A DNA stretch of 64,000 nt from positions 2,976,001 to 3,040,000 of the forward strand of contig CBDBJR010000002.1 of assembly GCA_965206445.1 (NCBI GenBank), read 5' to 3'. Shown in pieces: positions 1-7,600 of this stretch. The number at the start of each line of letters is the position of its first letter. Within the stretch, counting starts at the first letter, position 1. Made by a program: the position numbers and the translations under genes. Source of the stretch: CBDBJR01 sp965206445 (lineage in GTDB: Bacteria > Pseudomonadota > Gammaproteobacteria > Arenicellales > Poriferihabitantaceae). Below the pieces are notes generated by a model, which was given only the letters and a program-made list of their open reading frames with translations, was not told the DNA's origin and ran no database searches.

Positions 1-130
1 CCGACACCCCCTTATACCGCCCGACCAGCTCATGGGCAATCGCCCGGCAGCGCCGCAAATGCCCGAGGCCAAACGTATCATGGCTGTAGATCAGCACACG
101 GGTCTGATCGAGGCGGACAGGCTCAATCAT
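1..130 (-). CDS. Glycosyltransferase-like protein (5' part only)
   Basis: Only the first 43 codons lie in the window; the gene continues past the left edge. The N-terminus reads MIEPVRLDQTRVLIYSHDTF and continues GLGHLRRCRAIAHEL. This resembles the predicted glycosyltransferases of the COG4671 type (GT-B like, MurG-like N-terminal Rossmann strand followed by a GLGH loop). The ATG at 130 is the first in frame; no strong ribosome binding site is visible. It lies 43 bp downstream of bamC on the same strand and may be co-transcribed with it. Substrate and product cannot be inferred from this fragment. Confidence 0.6.
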   Translation of the reverse strand, partial: MIEPVRLDQTRVLIYSHDTFGLGHLRRCRAIAHELVGRYKGVS

Positions 131-173
131 ATCGGGGCTTCAGACGGATGCCCGTGACAACCGACCGGCGCAC

Positions 174-941
174 TCAGCCTGACGCCTGCGACTCTCGGTC
201 GAGCTCGAACATAACCACAATCGCCTGCAGCAGTTCGGCCACCTTTTCCGGGTCGTCGTCCTCCGACACCCATTCAAAATCAACCGCCTTGATCGGGGAA
301 TTGCTCTCGGCGGCTTTCTTCAACGTCGCCTGATGGGTCGCATAGATATTGGTCGCCTCGCCGTCGCGCTCCAGCCGCACCCGGAAGCGATCGTATACCG
401 AACCGGAGCCCACGACACGATTCAGCAGCCCGCGGACAATACTCCACCGGGAGCCGTCGGCGGCGGCCCGGCCGGAATCGATCCAATCGGTCTGCATCAC
501 CCCGGTCGCCGGCGTCTCCTCGGCCAACTCGACCTTATGCAACGCCCAGAAATCCTTCATCACCTGCCACACGGTCTCGGCCTCGGCGTCGACGTGCAGC
601 CAGATGCGACCATCCTCGCGGACAATCTCAGTCCCGACCACCGGCGGCAGAACCGCCTGCCGGTTCGCCAGCCTGGCATTGTTTCGCTCCACCGTCTTAC
701 TGCTCGAACCGACCAGATCCGGCGGCAAAACCAGCGCCGGAATCCGCCGAATCTGCGGCGCGCTGTCGAACAATCGACTTTTGGCGGTACTCGTATCCTT
801 CGGATTTTCCTTATCCGCCGACGGCGCCCCGGCTTTTTCCGGCTGGCCGATAACCGTACCCTCTTTCTTCGGCGTCTTGCCGACAGAACTACAGCCCGAC
901 AGGGCGATGCTCAATCCGAGCAGAACAAAGAATAATCTCAT
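174..941 (-). CDS. bamC: Outer membrane assembly lipoprotein BamC (short form)
   Basis: BamC is a lipoprotein of the BAM complex that folds beta-barrel proteins into the outer membrane. The chosen start at 941 gives a lipoprotein signal peptide, MRLFFVLLGLSIALSGCSS, with lipobox LSGC. An in-frame ATG at 977 would add 12 residues before it and is less likely. After an unstructured Lys/Pro/Asp-rich segment, residues of about 60-255 match the NlpB/DapX family, including RIPALVLPPDLVG and GRIWLHVDAEAETVWQVMKDF. At 255 aa it is clearly shorter than the E. coli protein (344 aa), so probably only one of the two helix-grip domains is present. No dapA lies upstream, although the two are usually neighbours. 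Confidence 0.85.
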   Translation of the reverse strand: MRLFFVLLGLSIALSGCSSVGKTPKKEGTVIGQPEKAGAPSADKENPKDTSTAKSRLFDSAPQIRRIPALVLPPDLVGSSSKTVERNNARLANRQAVLPPVVGTEIVREDGRIWLHVDAEAETVWQVMKDFWALHKVELAEETPATGVMQTDWIDSGRAAADGSRWSIVRGLLNRVVGSGSVYDRFRVRLERDGEATNIYATHQATLKKAAESNSPIKAVDFEWVSEDDDPEKVAELLQAIVVMFELDRESQASG

Positions 942-977
942 AATACAAACCGGGTTATAAAAAACGAAAAACGGCAA

Positions 978-1310
978 TCAATCAAACCGCAACACTATAC
1001 TACATTCCGCGCCGGCACAATACCCGCTATCCGCCGCTGTCAGCTGGAAGCCCTCCCGCAACAACCGCAGAGCCGGGCTGTCTCGCAATAGCCCCATATT
1101 CGCCAACGGCCTGCTGATATAGCCAGGCTCAGCGGCCGCCAGCGGGTGACGCCGCCGATACCGGGCAGGATAGAGTCCCAAGGTGAAATGATCGCCCTTG
1201 CCGGCTGCATTGGAGCATAGACTTGATATATCCAGGACTCGTCTATTCAAGTATTGAATTCCATCAATTGAGCCTGTAAATTGAACCTGTATGTAATTAG
1301 TACAATACAA
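978..1310 (-). pseudogene. Possible C-terminal gene remnant, unknown family
   Basis: This is an open frame of 110 codons ending just upstream of bamC. The part from about 978 to 1215 is GC-rich and reads like protein, for example GKGDHFTLGLYPARYRRRHP and LLRDSPALRLLREGFQLTAA. The 5' third (1215-1310) is AT-rich and does not look coding. The simplest reading is the 3' end of an old gene whose 5' part was replaced by accessory DNA. I do not recognise the family, and it could be a chance open frame. Confidence 0.3.
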
Positions 1311-1360
1311 CTGACATCCAGGTTAAATAACCAATAGCAGATTACCCCGGGAGAGAGAAG

Positions 1361-1979
1361 ATGCGCCCCCTGTTCGACCAGGACCGCCTGATTGACCTGT
1401 ACCCTGCTACCCGGCAGGAGGTTTCCGCCGAAGAGTATCTGGAGATAATGCGACATCGAAAACGCGAGGTCAAATCTACCCGGTTTATTCCCCCCACAAC
1501 AGGTAAAAGCGGTTTTGGCCGGTTCCAGATAGAATGGAAACGTCCCAGGTACGCCAGGACCGGATAGTTGGCACAAAAACCAAAATCACGAACACGACCA
1601 GACCGGGCAGCCACTCGAAATCCATAAGGATGTTATCGACCCGCAAACAGGCCAGCTGCGTATAAAAGCATCCGAAATCCAGGCGGACACACGGCATTCG
1701 GAGAATTAAAAACAGCGCGCTCTTGCCGTAATTCAAGCCAAACGCGACGATAGAAAAGAAAGCAGGGAGGCATATGAGCGGCAGTTATCCGGAAAGCGAC
1801 GCTATGGGTTGATTTCTCTTGTGTTTTTTCTCGTATTCCTGCTGCTGCTAATCTGGATGGATCAAACTGCATTGGCCGACAAGATCACAGAGATTATGGT
1901 CTATGCGGGCCTCGGTGCCGGAGGCGGCTACGGATACGCCCACTGGAAAAGGAACCGGGAGCACAACCGCGAAAGCTGA
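1361..1979 (+). pseudogene. Frame-broken small gene with C-terminal membrane segment
   Basis: A GGGAGAGAG ribosome binding site precedes the ATG at 1361. The first 68 codons (MRPLFDQDRLIDLYPATRQE onward) end at 1567. Coding character then continues in another frame (HKDVIDPQTGQLRIKASEIQ), hits TAA at 1707-1709, and resumes in that same frame (KQRALAVIQAKRDDRKESRE). That last part has a hydrophobic helix of about 16 residues (LISLVFFLVFLLLLIW) and ends at 1979. The pattern fits one protein of about 200 aa broken by a frameshift near 1545-1570 and a nonsense codon. Family unknown; separate overlapping small genes are the alternative. Confidence 0.4.
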
Positions 1980-2010
1980 CGCGCGAATCAACCGCCTGTC
2001 CAGCGCCGTT

Positions 2011-2099
2011 ACAATGCTAAAGTGAGCCATCGGCACTCTGCTGACGGCAATCGGCCTGGCCTGCACGGCGACGTTTTCCGTACTCAGACTGTCAGGCTG
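2011..2099 (+). pseudogene. 3' fragment of the coiled-coil membrane protein gene
   Basis: This stretch is almost identical to the last 30 codons of the two complete copies that follow (ending 3064 and 3897). They share the reading AIGLACTATFSVLRLSG and the stop. A TGA replaces the TGG of the conserved KWAIG motif, so the fragment is interrupted as well as truncated. It marks a third, decayed copy of a local duplication. Confidence 0.7.
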
Positions 2100-2200
2100 A
2101 CCCACCCTCACCCAACCCTCTCCCAAAGGGAGAGGGCCAACTCCCCCATCCCCCGAACACACTCCCTCTCCCTCCGGGAGAGGGCCGGGGTGAGGGCCGA
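2100..2200. repeat. Palindromic CCCTCACCC/CCCTCTCCC element, copy 1
   Basis: Two hairpins, CCCTCTCCC-aaa-GGGAGAGGG and CCCTCTCCCTCCGGGAGAGGG, lie inside a longer inverted pair CCCTCACCC ... GGGTGAGGG. The element follows the stop codon of the coiled-coil gene fragment. It recurs at the same place after the two complete copies, so it is part of the duplicated unit. There is no T-run, so it is more likely a REP-like palindrome than an intrinsic terminator. Confidence 0.7.
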
Positions 2201-2287
2201 GCCCCCCCAAATCCCCAACCCCCATCGTTTCACCCATGAGAATTCACCGGCGCCTGCAATGGGTTGATTATTTTTTTGCCTCAAAGC

Positions 2288-2441
2288 CGTCATTCCTGCG
2301 CAAGCAGGAATCCAGCCAAACGCATACCGCGATAAGTGAAAATCCGCCTGACCGTTTCAGAGTCGGCCCCCTGTTTCGATGTGTCAGGCCACTTCACGTT
2401 GGTTTTTTAGACTGGTTTCCCGCTTGTGCGGGAAAGACGGG
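2288..2441. repeat. Inverted-repeat element, dRS3-like ends
   Basis: The left arm, CGTCATTCCTGCGCAAGCAG followed by GAATCCAG, is itself a palindrome. A degenerate inverted copy closes the element at about 2410-2441 (GACTGGTTTCCCGC ... GGGAAAGACGG). The ends resemble those of the elements at 10178, 16398 and 19890, but the inner sequence of about 95 bp is unrelated. The ATTCCC...GGGAAT core recalls neisserial dRS3 repeats. Confidence 0.6.
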
Positions 2442-2481
2442 GCGGGGTTGCACTTCGGACTGGAAGTCAGCCTTTTAAAGC

Positions 2482-2501
2482 GGGGGACAGGAATGTCCCC
2501 C
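2482..2501. repeat. GGGGGACAGGAATGTCCCCC palindrome
   Basis: A near-perfect hairpin in the context TTTTAAAGC-hairpin-TCCTTTA. An almost identical hairpin lies at 45801-45820 beside the STAND gene, so this is a dispersed palindromic repeat. Confidence 0.6.
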
Positions 2502-2593
2502 TCCTTTAGGCGGCATGGCATTACCGGTTGCACTTCGGGGTTGAATCCACCCAGCCGTACAAATAGTTGCCAATTACGTCAGGAGATGTCAGG

Positions 2594-2632
2594 ATGAGCA
2601 ATCTATTCGAGCAACACCCGGACCACAAATAG
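2594..2632 (+). CDS. Possible 12-aa leader peptide, copy 1
   Basis: The ORF reads MSNLFEQHPDHK. A GGAG sequence about 10 bases upstream is a plausible ribosome binding site. The same ORF, with one K-to-E change, precedes the second complete coiled-coil gene at 3250. It could be a translated leader or simply conserved because the whole unit was duplicated recently. Confidence 0.25.
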   Translation: MSNLFEQHPDHK

Positions 2633-2665
2633 AGAAATCCCGGATGAATTTTAGCGGAATCAAGG

Positions 2666-3064
2666 ATGAACCCAGCTGAGCAGAACATGAGCAGTGTCGA
2701 TACCGAGAAGCAAGCAGCCGCTACCGGCGACCATGATGTCGGTGTAATCGACACCCGGTTGCAGCCAGTCGAGTCACGGCTCGACAACGTGGAAAACCCA
2801 CTGACCGCCATCGAAGCACGCATGGAGTACCTGGCAACCAAAGCCGATCTGGAAAAGATATATACCCTGATTGAAAAGACGAATACCCAGATTCAAAGCG
2901 CAAACAACGCAATGCTGAACCAGATTCAAAGCGCAAACAACGCAACGCTAAACCTGATTCACCGCTCAAACAACACAATGCTGAAGTGGGCCATCGGCAT
3001 TTTGCTGACGGCAATCGGCCTGGCCTGCACGGCGACGTTTTCCGTACTCAGACTGTCAGGCTGA
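2666..3064 (+). CDS. Coiled-coil protein with C-terminal membrane anchor, copy A
   Basis: 132 aa, family not recognised; it recalls small DUF1640/CCDC90-like coiled-coil proteins. After a polar N-terminus (about 1-35) come only two VESRLDN-type heptads, then IEARMEYLATKADLEKIYTL and a Gln/Asn-rich stretch in which an 11-residue block (MLNQIQSANNA) is duplicated. A single predicted transmembrane helix ends the protein (about 108-128, WAIGILLTAIGLACTATF). Leu and Val of the heptads fall at a and d positions, which predicts a parallel coiled coil. Translation could also begin at the internal ATG at 2687 (MSSVDTEKQ), because AAGG abuts the first ATG too closely. Copy B follows in tandem. Confidence 0.65.
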   Translation: MNPAEQNMSSVDTEKQAAATGDHDVGVIDTRLQPVESRLDNVENPLTAIEARMEYLATKADLEKIYTLIEKTNTQIQSANNAMLNQIQSANNATLNLIHRSNNTMLKWAIGILLTAIGLACTATFSVLRLSG

Positions 3065-3163
3065 CCCACCCTCACCCAACCCTCTCCCAAAGGGAGAGGG
3101 CCAACTCCACCCCGAACACACTCCCTCTCCCTCCGGGAGAGGGCCGGGGTGAGGGCCGAGCCT
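3065..3163. repeat. Palindromic CCCTCACCC/CCCTCTCCC element, copy 2
   Basis: Near-identical to the element at 2100-2200 and again directly after the stop codon of the coiled-coil gene. It is shortened by a few bases between the two hairpins. Confidence 0.7.
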
Positions 3164-3249
3164 CCCCAAATCCCCAACCCCCATCGTTTCACCCGTAAGA
3201 ATTCACCCATCCGTACAAATAGCTGCCAATTACGTCAGGAGATGTCAGG

Positions 3250-3288
3250 ATGAGCAATCTATTCGAGCAACACCCGGACCACGAATAG
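3250..3288 (+). CDS. Possible 12-aa leader peptide, copy 2
   Basis: Reads MSNLFEQHPDHE, the same as the ORF at 2594 except for the last residue. It has the same GGAG-containing upstream sequence and the same distance to the following coiled-coil gene. Confidence 0.25.
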   Translation: MSNLFEQHPDHE

Positions 3289-3321
3289 AGAAATCCCGGA
3301 TGAATTTTAGCGGAATCAAGG

Positions 3322-3897
3322 ATGAACCCAGCTGAGCAGAACATGAGCAGTGTCGATACCGAGAAGCAAGCAGCCGCTACCGGCGACCATGATGTCGGTG
3401 TAATCGACACCCGGTTGCAGGCAGTCGAGTCACGACTCAGCAATGTCGAATCACGGTTCGACAGTGTCGAATCACGGTTCGACAGTGTCGAATCACGGTT
3501 CGACAGTGTCGAATCACGGCTCGACAACGTCGAATCACGGCTCGACAACGTCGAATCACGGCTCAGCAACGTCGAATCACGGCTCAGCAACGTCGAATCG
3601 CGGCTCGACAAGATCGAATCACGGCTCGACAAGATCGAGTCACAGCTCAACAACATGGAAAACCGACTGGCCGCCATCGAAGCACGCATGGAGTACCTGG
3701 CAACCAAAGCCGATCTGGAAAAGATATATACCCTGATTGAAAAAACGAATACCCAGATTCAAAGCGCAAACAACGCCATGCTGGACCTGATTCACCGCTC
3801 AAACAACACAATGCTGAAGTGGGCCATCGGCATTTTGCTGGCGGCAATCAGCCTGGCCTGCACGGCAACGTTTTCCGTACTCAAACTGTTAGGCTGA
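3322..3897 (+). CDS. Coiled-coil protein with C-terminal membrane anchor, copy B (expanded)
   Basis: 191 aa, nearly identical to copy A outside the repeat. The heptad block has grown to about eleven units: VESRLSN, three VESRFDS, two VESRLDN, two VESRLSN, then VESRLDK, IESRLDK and IESQLNN. It is followed by MENRLAAIEARMEYLATKAD. The C-terminal transmembrane helix (WAIGILLAAISLACTATF) is retained. The 11-residue duplication of copy A is absent. The length difference of 59 residues equals ten heptads gained minus eleven residues lost. It probably forms an extended oligomeric rod anchored in the inner membrane. Function unknown. Confidence 0.7.
   Translation: MNPAEQNMSSVDTEKQAAATGDHDVGVIDTRLQAVESRLSNVESRFDSVESRFDSVESRFDSVESRLDNVESRLDNVESRLSNVESRLSNVESRLDKIESRLDKIESQLNNMENRLAAIEARMEYLATKADLEKIYTLIEKTNTQIQSANNAMLDLIHRSNNTMLKWAIGILLAAISLACTATFSVLKLLG
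3427..3648 (+). repeat. 21-bp tandem repeat coding for coiled-coil heptads
   Basis: About eleven 21-bp units related to GTCGAATCACGGTTCGACA run in frame through copy B of the coiled-coil gene. Adjacent units are often identical at the DNA level, which indicates recent slippage or unequal crossing over. Frame is always kept because each unit is seven codons. Confidence 0.85.
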
Positions 3898-3935
3898 CCC
3901 ACCCTCACCCAACCCTCTCCCAAAGGGAGAGGGCT
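3898..3935. repeat. Palindromic CCCTCACCC/CCCTCTCCC element, copy 3 (truncated)
   Basis: Only the first arm and first hairpin are present; the sequence then switches to AT-rich DNA at about 3940. This marks the right-hand end of the duplicated region. Confidence 0.6.
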
Positions 3936-3941
3936 AACTCC

Positions 3942-4115
3942 AGCAGTGATAAGTGCGCTAAAAAAATCGAAAAAAACGCACAAAAATTTAAAAGATTTCT
4001 TGAATCCTTGAAAGCGTCGACTAAAACCGGGCCAATTGTTGTCGGAGATCTCTTGGTGGAAAGGAGAGAAATTTGGACTCCCTTACCGCCGAACTATAGT
4101 CGTGCCGATGGTTAA
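3942..4115 (+). pseudogene. Possible truncated gene tail
   Basis: An open frame with lysine-rich coding character, KCAKKIEKNAQKFKRFLESL then TGPIVVGDLLVERREIWTPL, ends at TGA 4115. It has no good start because the repeat element joins it at the 5' side, so it looks like the 3' end of a gene cut by the duplication. Family not recognised. Confidence 0.3.
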
Positions 4116-4136
4116 TCAGGCGAATATTTATTTACG

Positions 4137-4580
4137 ATGAATACCGATAAAAACAACACCTCATTAGTGAAGAAGCTGTTAATGAAGGTGTTATGGAAAA
4201 TAGTGAATGTGTTATTGAAAATAGTGATACCGGTTTTCGCCTTTACCGTTCTCGGCTATGTGATCGGGATATTTGTGGGTAGAAGTAGTTTTGATTCGGT
4301 AGTGGACGCCGCGGTTATTCCGGCAGCTCTCTCTCTTGCCGGCGGATTTATTCTTTTCATTAACAAATATCTGCATCCTGCTATGGGTCCGTTCTCTGTG
4401 CTCTTGTTTTGTGTTGCACTTTTGTTTGGTGCATCAATCGGAGGCACTGCCCTGAGGAAAGAGATTCAACAAGAGAAAGTAGAGCACTTCTGGAGGTGTT
4501 CAAAGGTGGAACAAGAAATTAACCGCTTGCGAGTGGAATTAACTCTGCCACCGCTACCCAGCAAAATATTCTGTGGCTGA
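4137..4580 (+). CDS. Small multi-pass membrane protein, unknown
   Basis: 147 aa, AT-rich compared with the core genes, which suggests horizontal origin. Three hydrophobic segments are visible at roughly residues 24-50 (VLLKIVIPVFAFTVLGYVIG), 60-80 (AAVIPAALSLAGGFILFI) and 86-105 (MGPFSVLLFCVALLFGASIG). A charged helix follows (RKEIQQEKVEHFWRCSKVEQ) with a short Pro-rich tail. The N-terminus is Lys/Asn-rich, so it is probably cytoplasmic. No ribosome binding site stands out before the ATG. No family was recognised. Confidence 0.55.
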   Translation: MNTDKNNTSLVKKLLMKVLWKIVNVLLKIVIPVFAFTVLGYVIGIFVGRSSFDSVVDAAVIPAALSLAGGFILFINKYLHPAMGPFSVLLFCVALLFGASIGGTALRKEIQQEKVEHFWRCSKVEQEINRLRVELTLPPLPSKIFCG

Positions 4581-5150
4581 CAAAACTATGATAAAATAAC
4601 ATGTATGAATTTAACTCATACATGAATCTTCGCCCAACCCACCCCAAAAATAACCATCAGGCCGACCCACCCTCACCCGACCCTCGCTGACTTCCAACCC
4701 GAAATCCAACCCCCCGATAGCACCCGATTGCCAGGACTTGAGCAGGAAAACGATAGCTCAAGATAATTCAGAGACGGTAATAGAGGAAGCGCAGAACGTA
4801 TTGCCGGCCGAATCCCGGCTATCTTGTCGGCTTTGAGTGAGCGCAGCAATTGCCACCGGATCAGGCGATTAACACTTGCCAAAAGTTTGAATCGTGACAC
4901 ACTTATGGCTGGAGCAGTTGCTGGTACAACACTGGCTTCCCCCAGTTCTAGCCCAACAGGGAAACAAGTATCGCATCTGCCCCCCTTCCAATTGTTGCCC
5001 TGCGGGCTGAAAGCCAACGACAGCCGTCCGAGAACTATCACACCGCCCTGCCGTCCACCACCCCACCCCGGTGCAACCATATATATGGCTGTGCAGCAGG
5101 TCGCCCGCAACCCCCCCAAACCGCCCCATAGCCCCGGCCTGCCCCCAACC
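4581..5150. other. Intergenic stretch, no supported gene
   Basis: It begins with AT-rich sequence, passes a partial CCCTCACCC repeat arm near 4669 and continues as mixed-composition DNA. Open frames of 80-160 codons occur on both strands, but they are Pro/Ser/Arg-rich, overlap each other and lack ribosome binding sites. I see no gene here. Confidence 0.5.
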
Positions 5151-5410
5151 ATTCCTAATTCCTAATTCCTAATTCCTAATTCCCGCCGAAGGCGGATTCC
5201 ATTCCTAATTCCTAATTCCTAATTCCTAATTCCTAATTCCCGCCGTAGGCGGATTCCATTCCTAATTCCTAATTCCTAATTCCCGCCGTAGGCGGATTCC
5301 ATTCCTAATTCCTAATTCCTAATTCCCGCCGAAGGCGGATTCCATTCCTAATTCCTAATTCCTAATTCCTAATTCCCGCCGTAGGCGGCAAATTCCCGCC
5401 AAAGGCGGAT
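5151..5410. repeat. Compound minisatellite: TAATTCC runs with GGCGG hairpins
   Basis: Five runs of the 7-bp unit TAATTCC, with 4, 5, 3, 3 and 4 copies, each start with ATTCC. They are separated by the short hairpin CCGCCG(A/T)AGGCGG plus ATTCC; a sixth hairpin (CCGCCAAAGGCGG) closes the array. Copy number varies between runs, which is typical of slippage. The array ends 57 bp before the porin -35 box. Confidence 0.9.
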
Positions 5411-5467
5411 TTCCGCACAAATATTAAAAAAAGTTCACATTTATGTAAAAAAAGGGGTAAAAAAGAC

Positions 5468-5495
5468 TTGCATCGCCAGATTATCTTGCTATATT
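5468..5495 (+). promoter_or_regulatory. Predicted sigma70 promoter of the porin gene
   Basis: TTGCAT (5468-5473), 16-bp spacer, TATATT (5490-5495). The surrounding DNA is very AT-rich. The leader to the ATG is about 90 bases. Confidence 0.55.
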
Positions 5496-5592
5496 CACCC
5501 CACTGCGACACCGTTGGCGCCGTAGATGTGACAAAAAATTTAAATTTTTTTTCTGTTTTTCTCTGTACTCAACCAAACAACGAGGTAACCCA

Positions 5593-7164
5593 ATGAACAA
5601 AAAGCTTATCGCGGTCGCAGTTTCCTCCGCCCTGGCTGTTCCTGTCATCGCACAGGCAGAAGGCGAGGTAAAAGTGTATGGCCGTATCGACCAAAGGATC
5701 GACTATCTAAGTAAATCCCCTGGAGACTCAACCACCGATGTAAAAGGCAATGGTTCGCGTTTCGGCATCAAATACAACAATGACCTCGGCAACGGCCTGT
5801 CTGTCCATGGCCGCTACGAGTTCAGCATCGCCGCCGACCGCGAGTTGGAGACGAATTTTGCGCAAACAACAATCACCGGTATCGGAGATATTCGCCTCGG
5901 TACAGTCGGTGTTTCCGGCGCTTTTGGCCGGTTTGATGTGGGCAACCAGTGGAGTGCCTATTTCAACACTTTCGGCACGTTTGTCAGCCCGACTTTCTCG
6001 CTCGGCTATTACATTTACTCCTCTATCGGCGGTGGCCCGTTCCGCGCTTCCAACACCCTCAAGTACTCCAACACGTTTGGGCCGGTTAATTTTCAGCTGG
6101 ATGCGCGTTTGAACGGCTCCGATGAAGCTGGTGCAGTGGCGGAAAAACTGAGCGGTGACGGCATTGGCGCCGGCATAACCTTTGCTGTGGGTGACTATGT
6201 CACCATCGGGCTGGCAGCCGATTACGAAGACGGCCCTGACTCGTCGAGCATCATAGGACCTGCGGTTACAACCGCTCGCACCGGTCTCACTGCAGCCCTG
6301 GAAGAGAGAGCCGAAGCCCAAGCTTTGCTCAATGCCATCGCCAATAGTCCCTTGGGGGCGATTACCACGTCCATGAATAATATTGATGATGCCATGGATA
6401 TTATTGATGATACCACCTCCACAGCGGAACGGGTGACGGCTGCAAGGACAACTATTATAAATGAAAGGGAAAATATTGTGGATAATACTGAGGGAGGTGA
6501 TGTTCCGACTGTCAGGGGAAGGATTAGGGTGCAAGAGGGGCTTATTGCGGATGCCACAACACGGCGTACGGCTGCCATAGCTGCTATGAATACGGCGAAT
6601 GTGGCGACGGAAGATGCAAATATTCGTGCTGCACAGATGGAAATTGCGACGCAAGAGGGAAATCTTGTGACTGCACGTGCGGAGACTGTTGGGACGACGC
6701 ACCGTCTCAATGCGCAGCGCTATATCGACAGCCTTGATGACCAAGAGACGGCGGCGCGCAAGGTCGTCTATGCAGCCGACGCCGCCCGAACCGATGACAC
6801 CACCCGCTACGGCATTGCTGTCAAGGTCCAGCTGGGCGAACTCCCGGTCTCGGTCACGGGCGGCTGGCAGAACCTTGATGTTGAAAAGGCAGGTGTGGAC
6901 GAGAATGGGGTCGACGCGGTAGACAACGATGTGGATAACTGGTTCCTCTGGTTCGCTGGTGACTTCAACGAGAACACCAAGTGGCTGCTCGGGTACTCAA
7001 ACTCAGACGGCGACGCCGCCAGCAAGGATGCCGACCAGTTCACCTGGGGCGTCTACCACACCATTGGTGGCGGTCTGAAAGTGTACTACGAAGGCACCTC
7101 GCTTGATAGGGACACCGGCACTGACATTGACCGCCACAATCTGGGCATCCGAGTCGACTTCTAA
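5593..7164 (+). CDS. General porin with large helical insertion
   Basis: An outer membrane trimeric beta-barrel porin of the Gram-negative porin (Porin_4) type. The signal peptide MNKKLIAVAVSSALAVPVIA is followed by cleavage after AQA, and GEVKVYGRID is the typical first strand. Strand-like porin sequence runs to about residue 223 and resumes at about 399 (TRYGIAVKVQLGELPVSVTG) to the end (HNLGIRVDF, terminal Phe as usual for barrel assembly). Residues of about 224-398 are Ala/Thr/Glu-rich and predicted helical (LTAALEERAEAQALLNAIAN), an insertion that explains the unusual 523-aa length (350-400 is common). The insert DNA is more AT-rich than its flanks. The ribosome binding site GAGG lies 7 bases before the ATG. 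Confidence 0.85.
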   Translation: MNKKLIAVAVSSALAVPVIAQAEGEVKVYGRIDQRIDYLSKSPGDSTTDVKGNGSRFGIKYNNDLGNGLSVHGRYEFSIAADRELETNFAQTTITGIGDIRLGTVGVSGAFGRFDVGNQWSAYFNTFGTFVSPTFSLGYYIYSSIGGGPFRASNTLKYSNTFGPVNFQLDARLNGSDEAGAVAEKLSGDGIGAGITFAVGDYVTIGLAADYEDGPDSSSIIGPAVTTARTGLTAALEERAEAQALLNAIANSPLGAITTSMNNIDDAMDIIDDTTSTAERVTAARTTIINERENIVDNTEGGDVPTVRGRIRVQEGLIADATTRRTAAIAAMNTANVATEDANIRAAQMEIATQEGNLVTARAETVGTTHRLNAQRYIDSLDDQETAARKVVYAADAARTDDTTRYGIAVKVQLGELPVSVTGGWQNLDVEKAGVDENGVDAVDNDVDNWFLWFAGDFNENTKWLLGYSNSDGDAASKDADQFTWGVYHTIGGGLKVYYEGTSLDRDTGTDIDRHNLGIRVDF

Positions 7165-7210
7165 GACGATACAGTCGGCCGTACTCGCCCGCTTCGGCGG
7201 ATGAGGGAAA

Positions 7211-7237
7211 ACCGGGGCACTTCGCCCCGGTTTTTTT
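7211..7237 (+). terminator. Rho-independent terminator of the porin gene
   Basis: Stem ACCGGGGC / GCCCCGGT with loop ACTTC, followed by seven T residues; 46 bp after the porin stop. Confidence 0.9.
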
Positions 7238-7600
7238 ATGCCCACCGACAACACCCCCAACCAGCCATACCGCCGACCGCCAGCACAACGAGGCCTGGCT
7301 TTTCAATCCGGTTGTGTGGCGAGTCCGCCCGCACAGCGCAACCAACAACCCGGATACCGCCCCGTCAGCCGTCCCCGAACAGTAAAAAAGCGCCCCCTGA
7401 AAAAAACCACCCCCTGGCAAAATCAACCGCAATCAGCCCAGGCAACCCCCACCCAGCAACCGCCCCCGAAAACACCTTGACATAAAACCGCCAAAACAAG
7501 CATTATCCGGCATAAACCATAGCCCGCCTTCCTTTGGCTAGTCGAAGCCCCCACTACACCCCCCAATTCTGACCACAACCAACCCCCTGATTTAACCCCC
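7238..7600. other. Intergenic unit 0 (truncated copy of the array spacer)
   Basis: It matches the last 350 bp of the spacers that precede the three other pentapeptide genes, starting abruptly after the porin terminator. The palindromic elements and the 32-codon ORF of the full spacer are missing. Pro-rich open frames on both strands look non-coding. Confidence 0.6.
7477..7506 (+). promoter_or_regulatory. Predicted promoter of pentapeptide gene 1
   Basis: TTGACA (7477-7482), 18-bp spacer, CATTAT (7501-7506). The same boxes with identical spacing precede all four paralogues, and the boxes themselves are invariant. Confidence 0.6.

Noticed and set aside
4824..5165. 113-codon plus-strand ORF before the minisatellite
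   Set aside because: Ser/Pro/Arg-rich, overlapped by competing frames on the other strand, no ribosome binding site and no recognisable family.
5151..5410. Minisatellite as a CRISPR array
   Set aside because: The repeated units are 7 bp with short constant hairpins between; there are no unique spacers and no cas genes.
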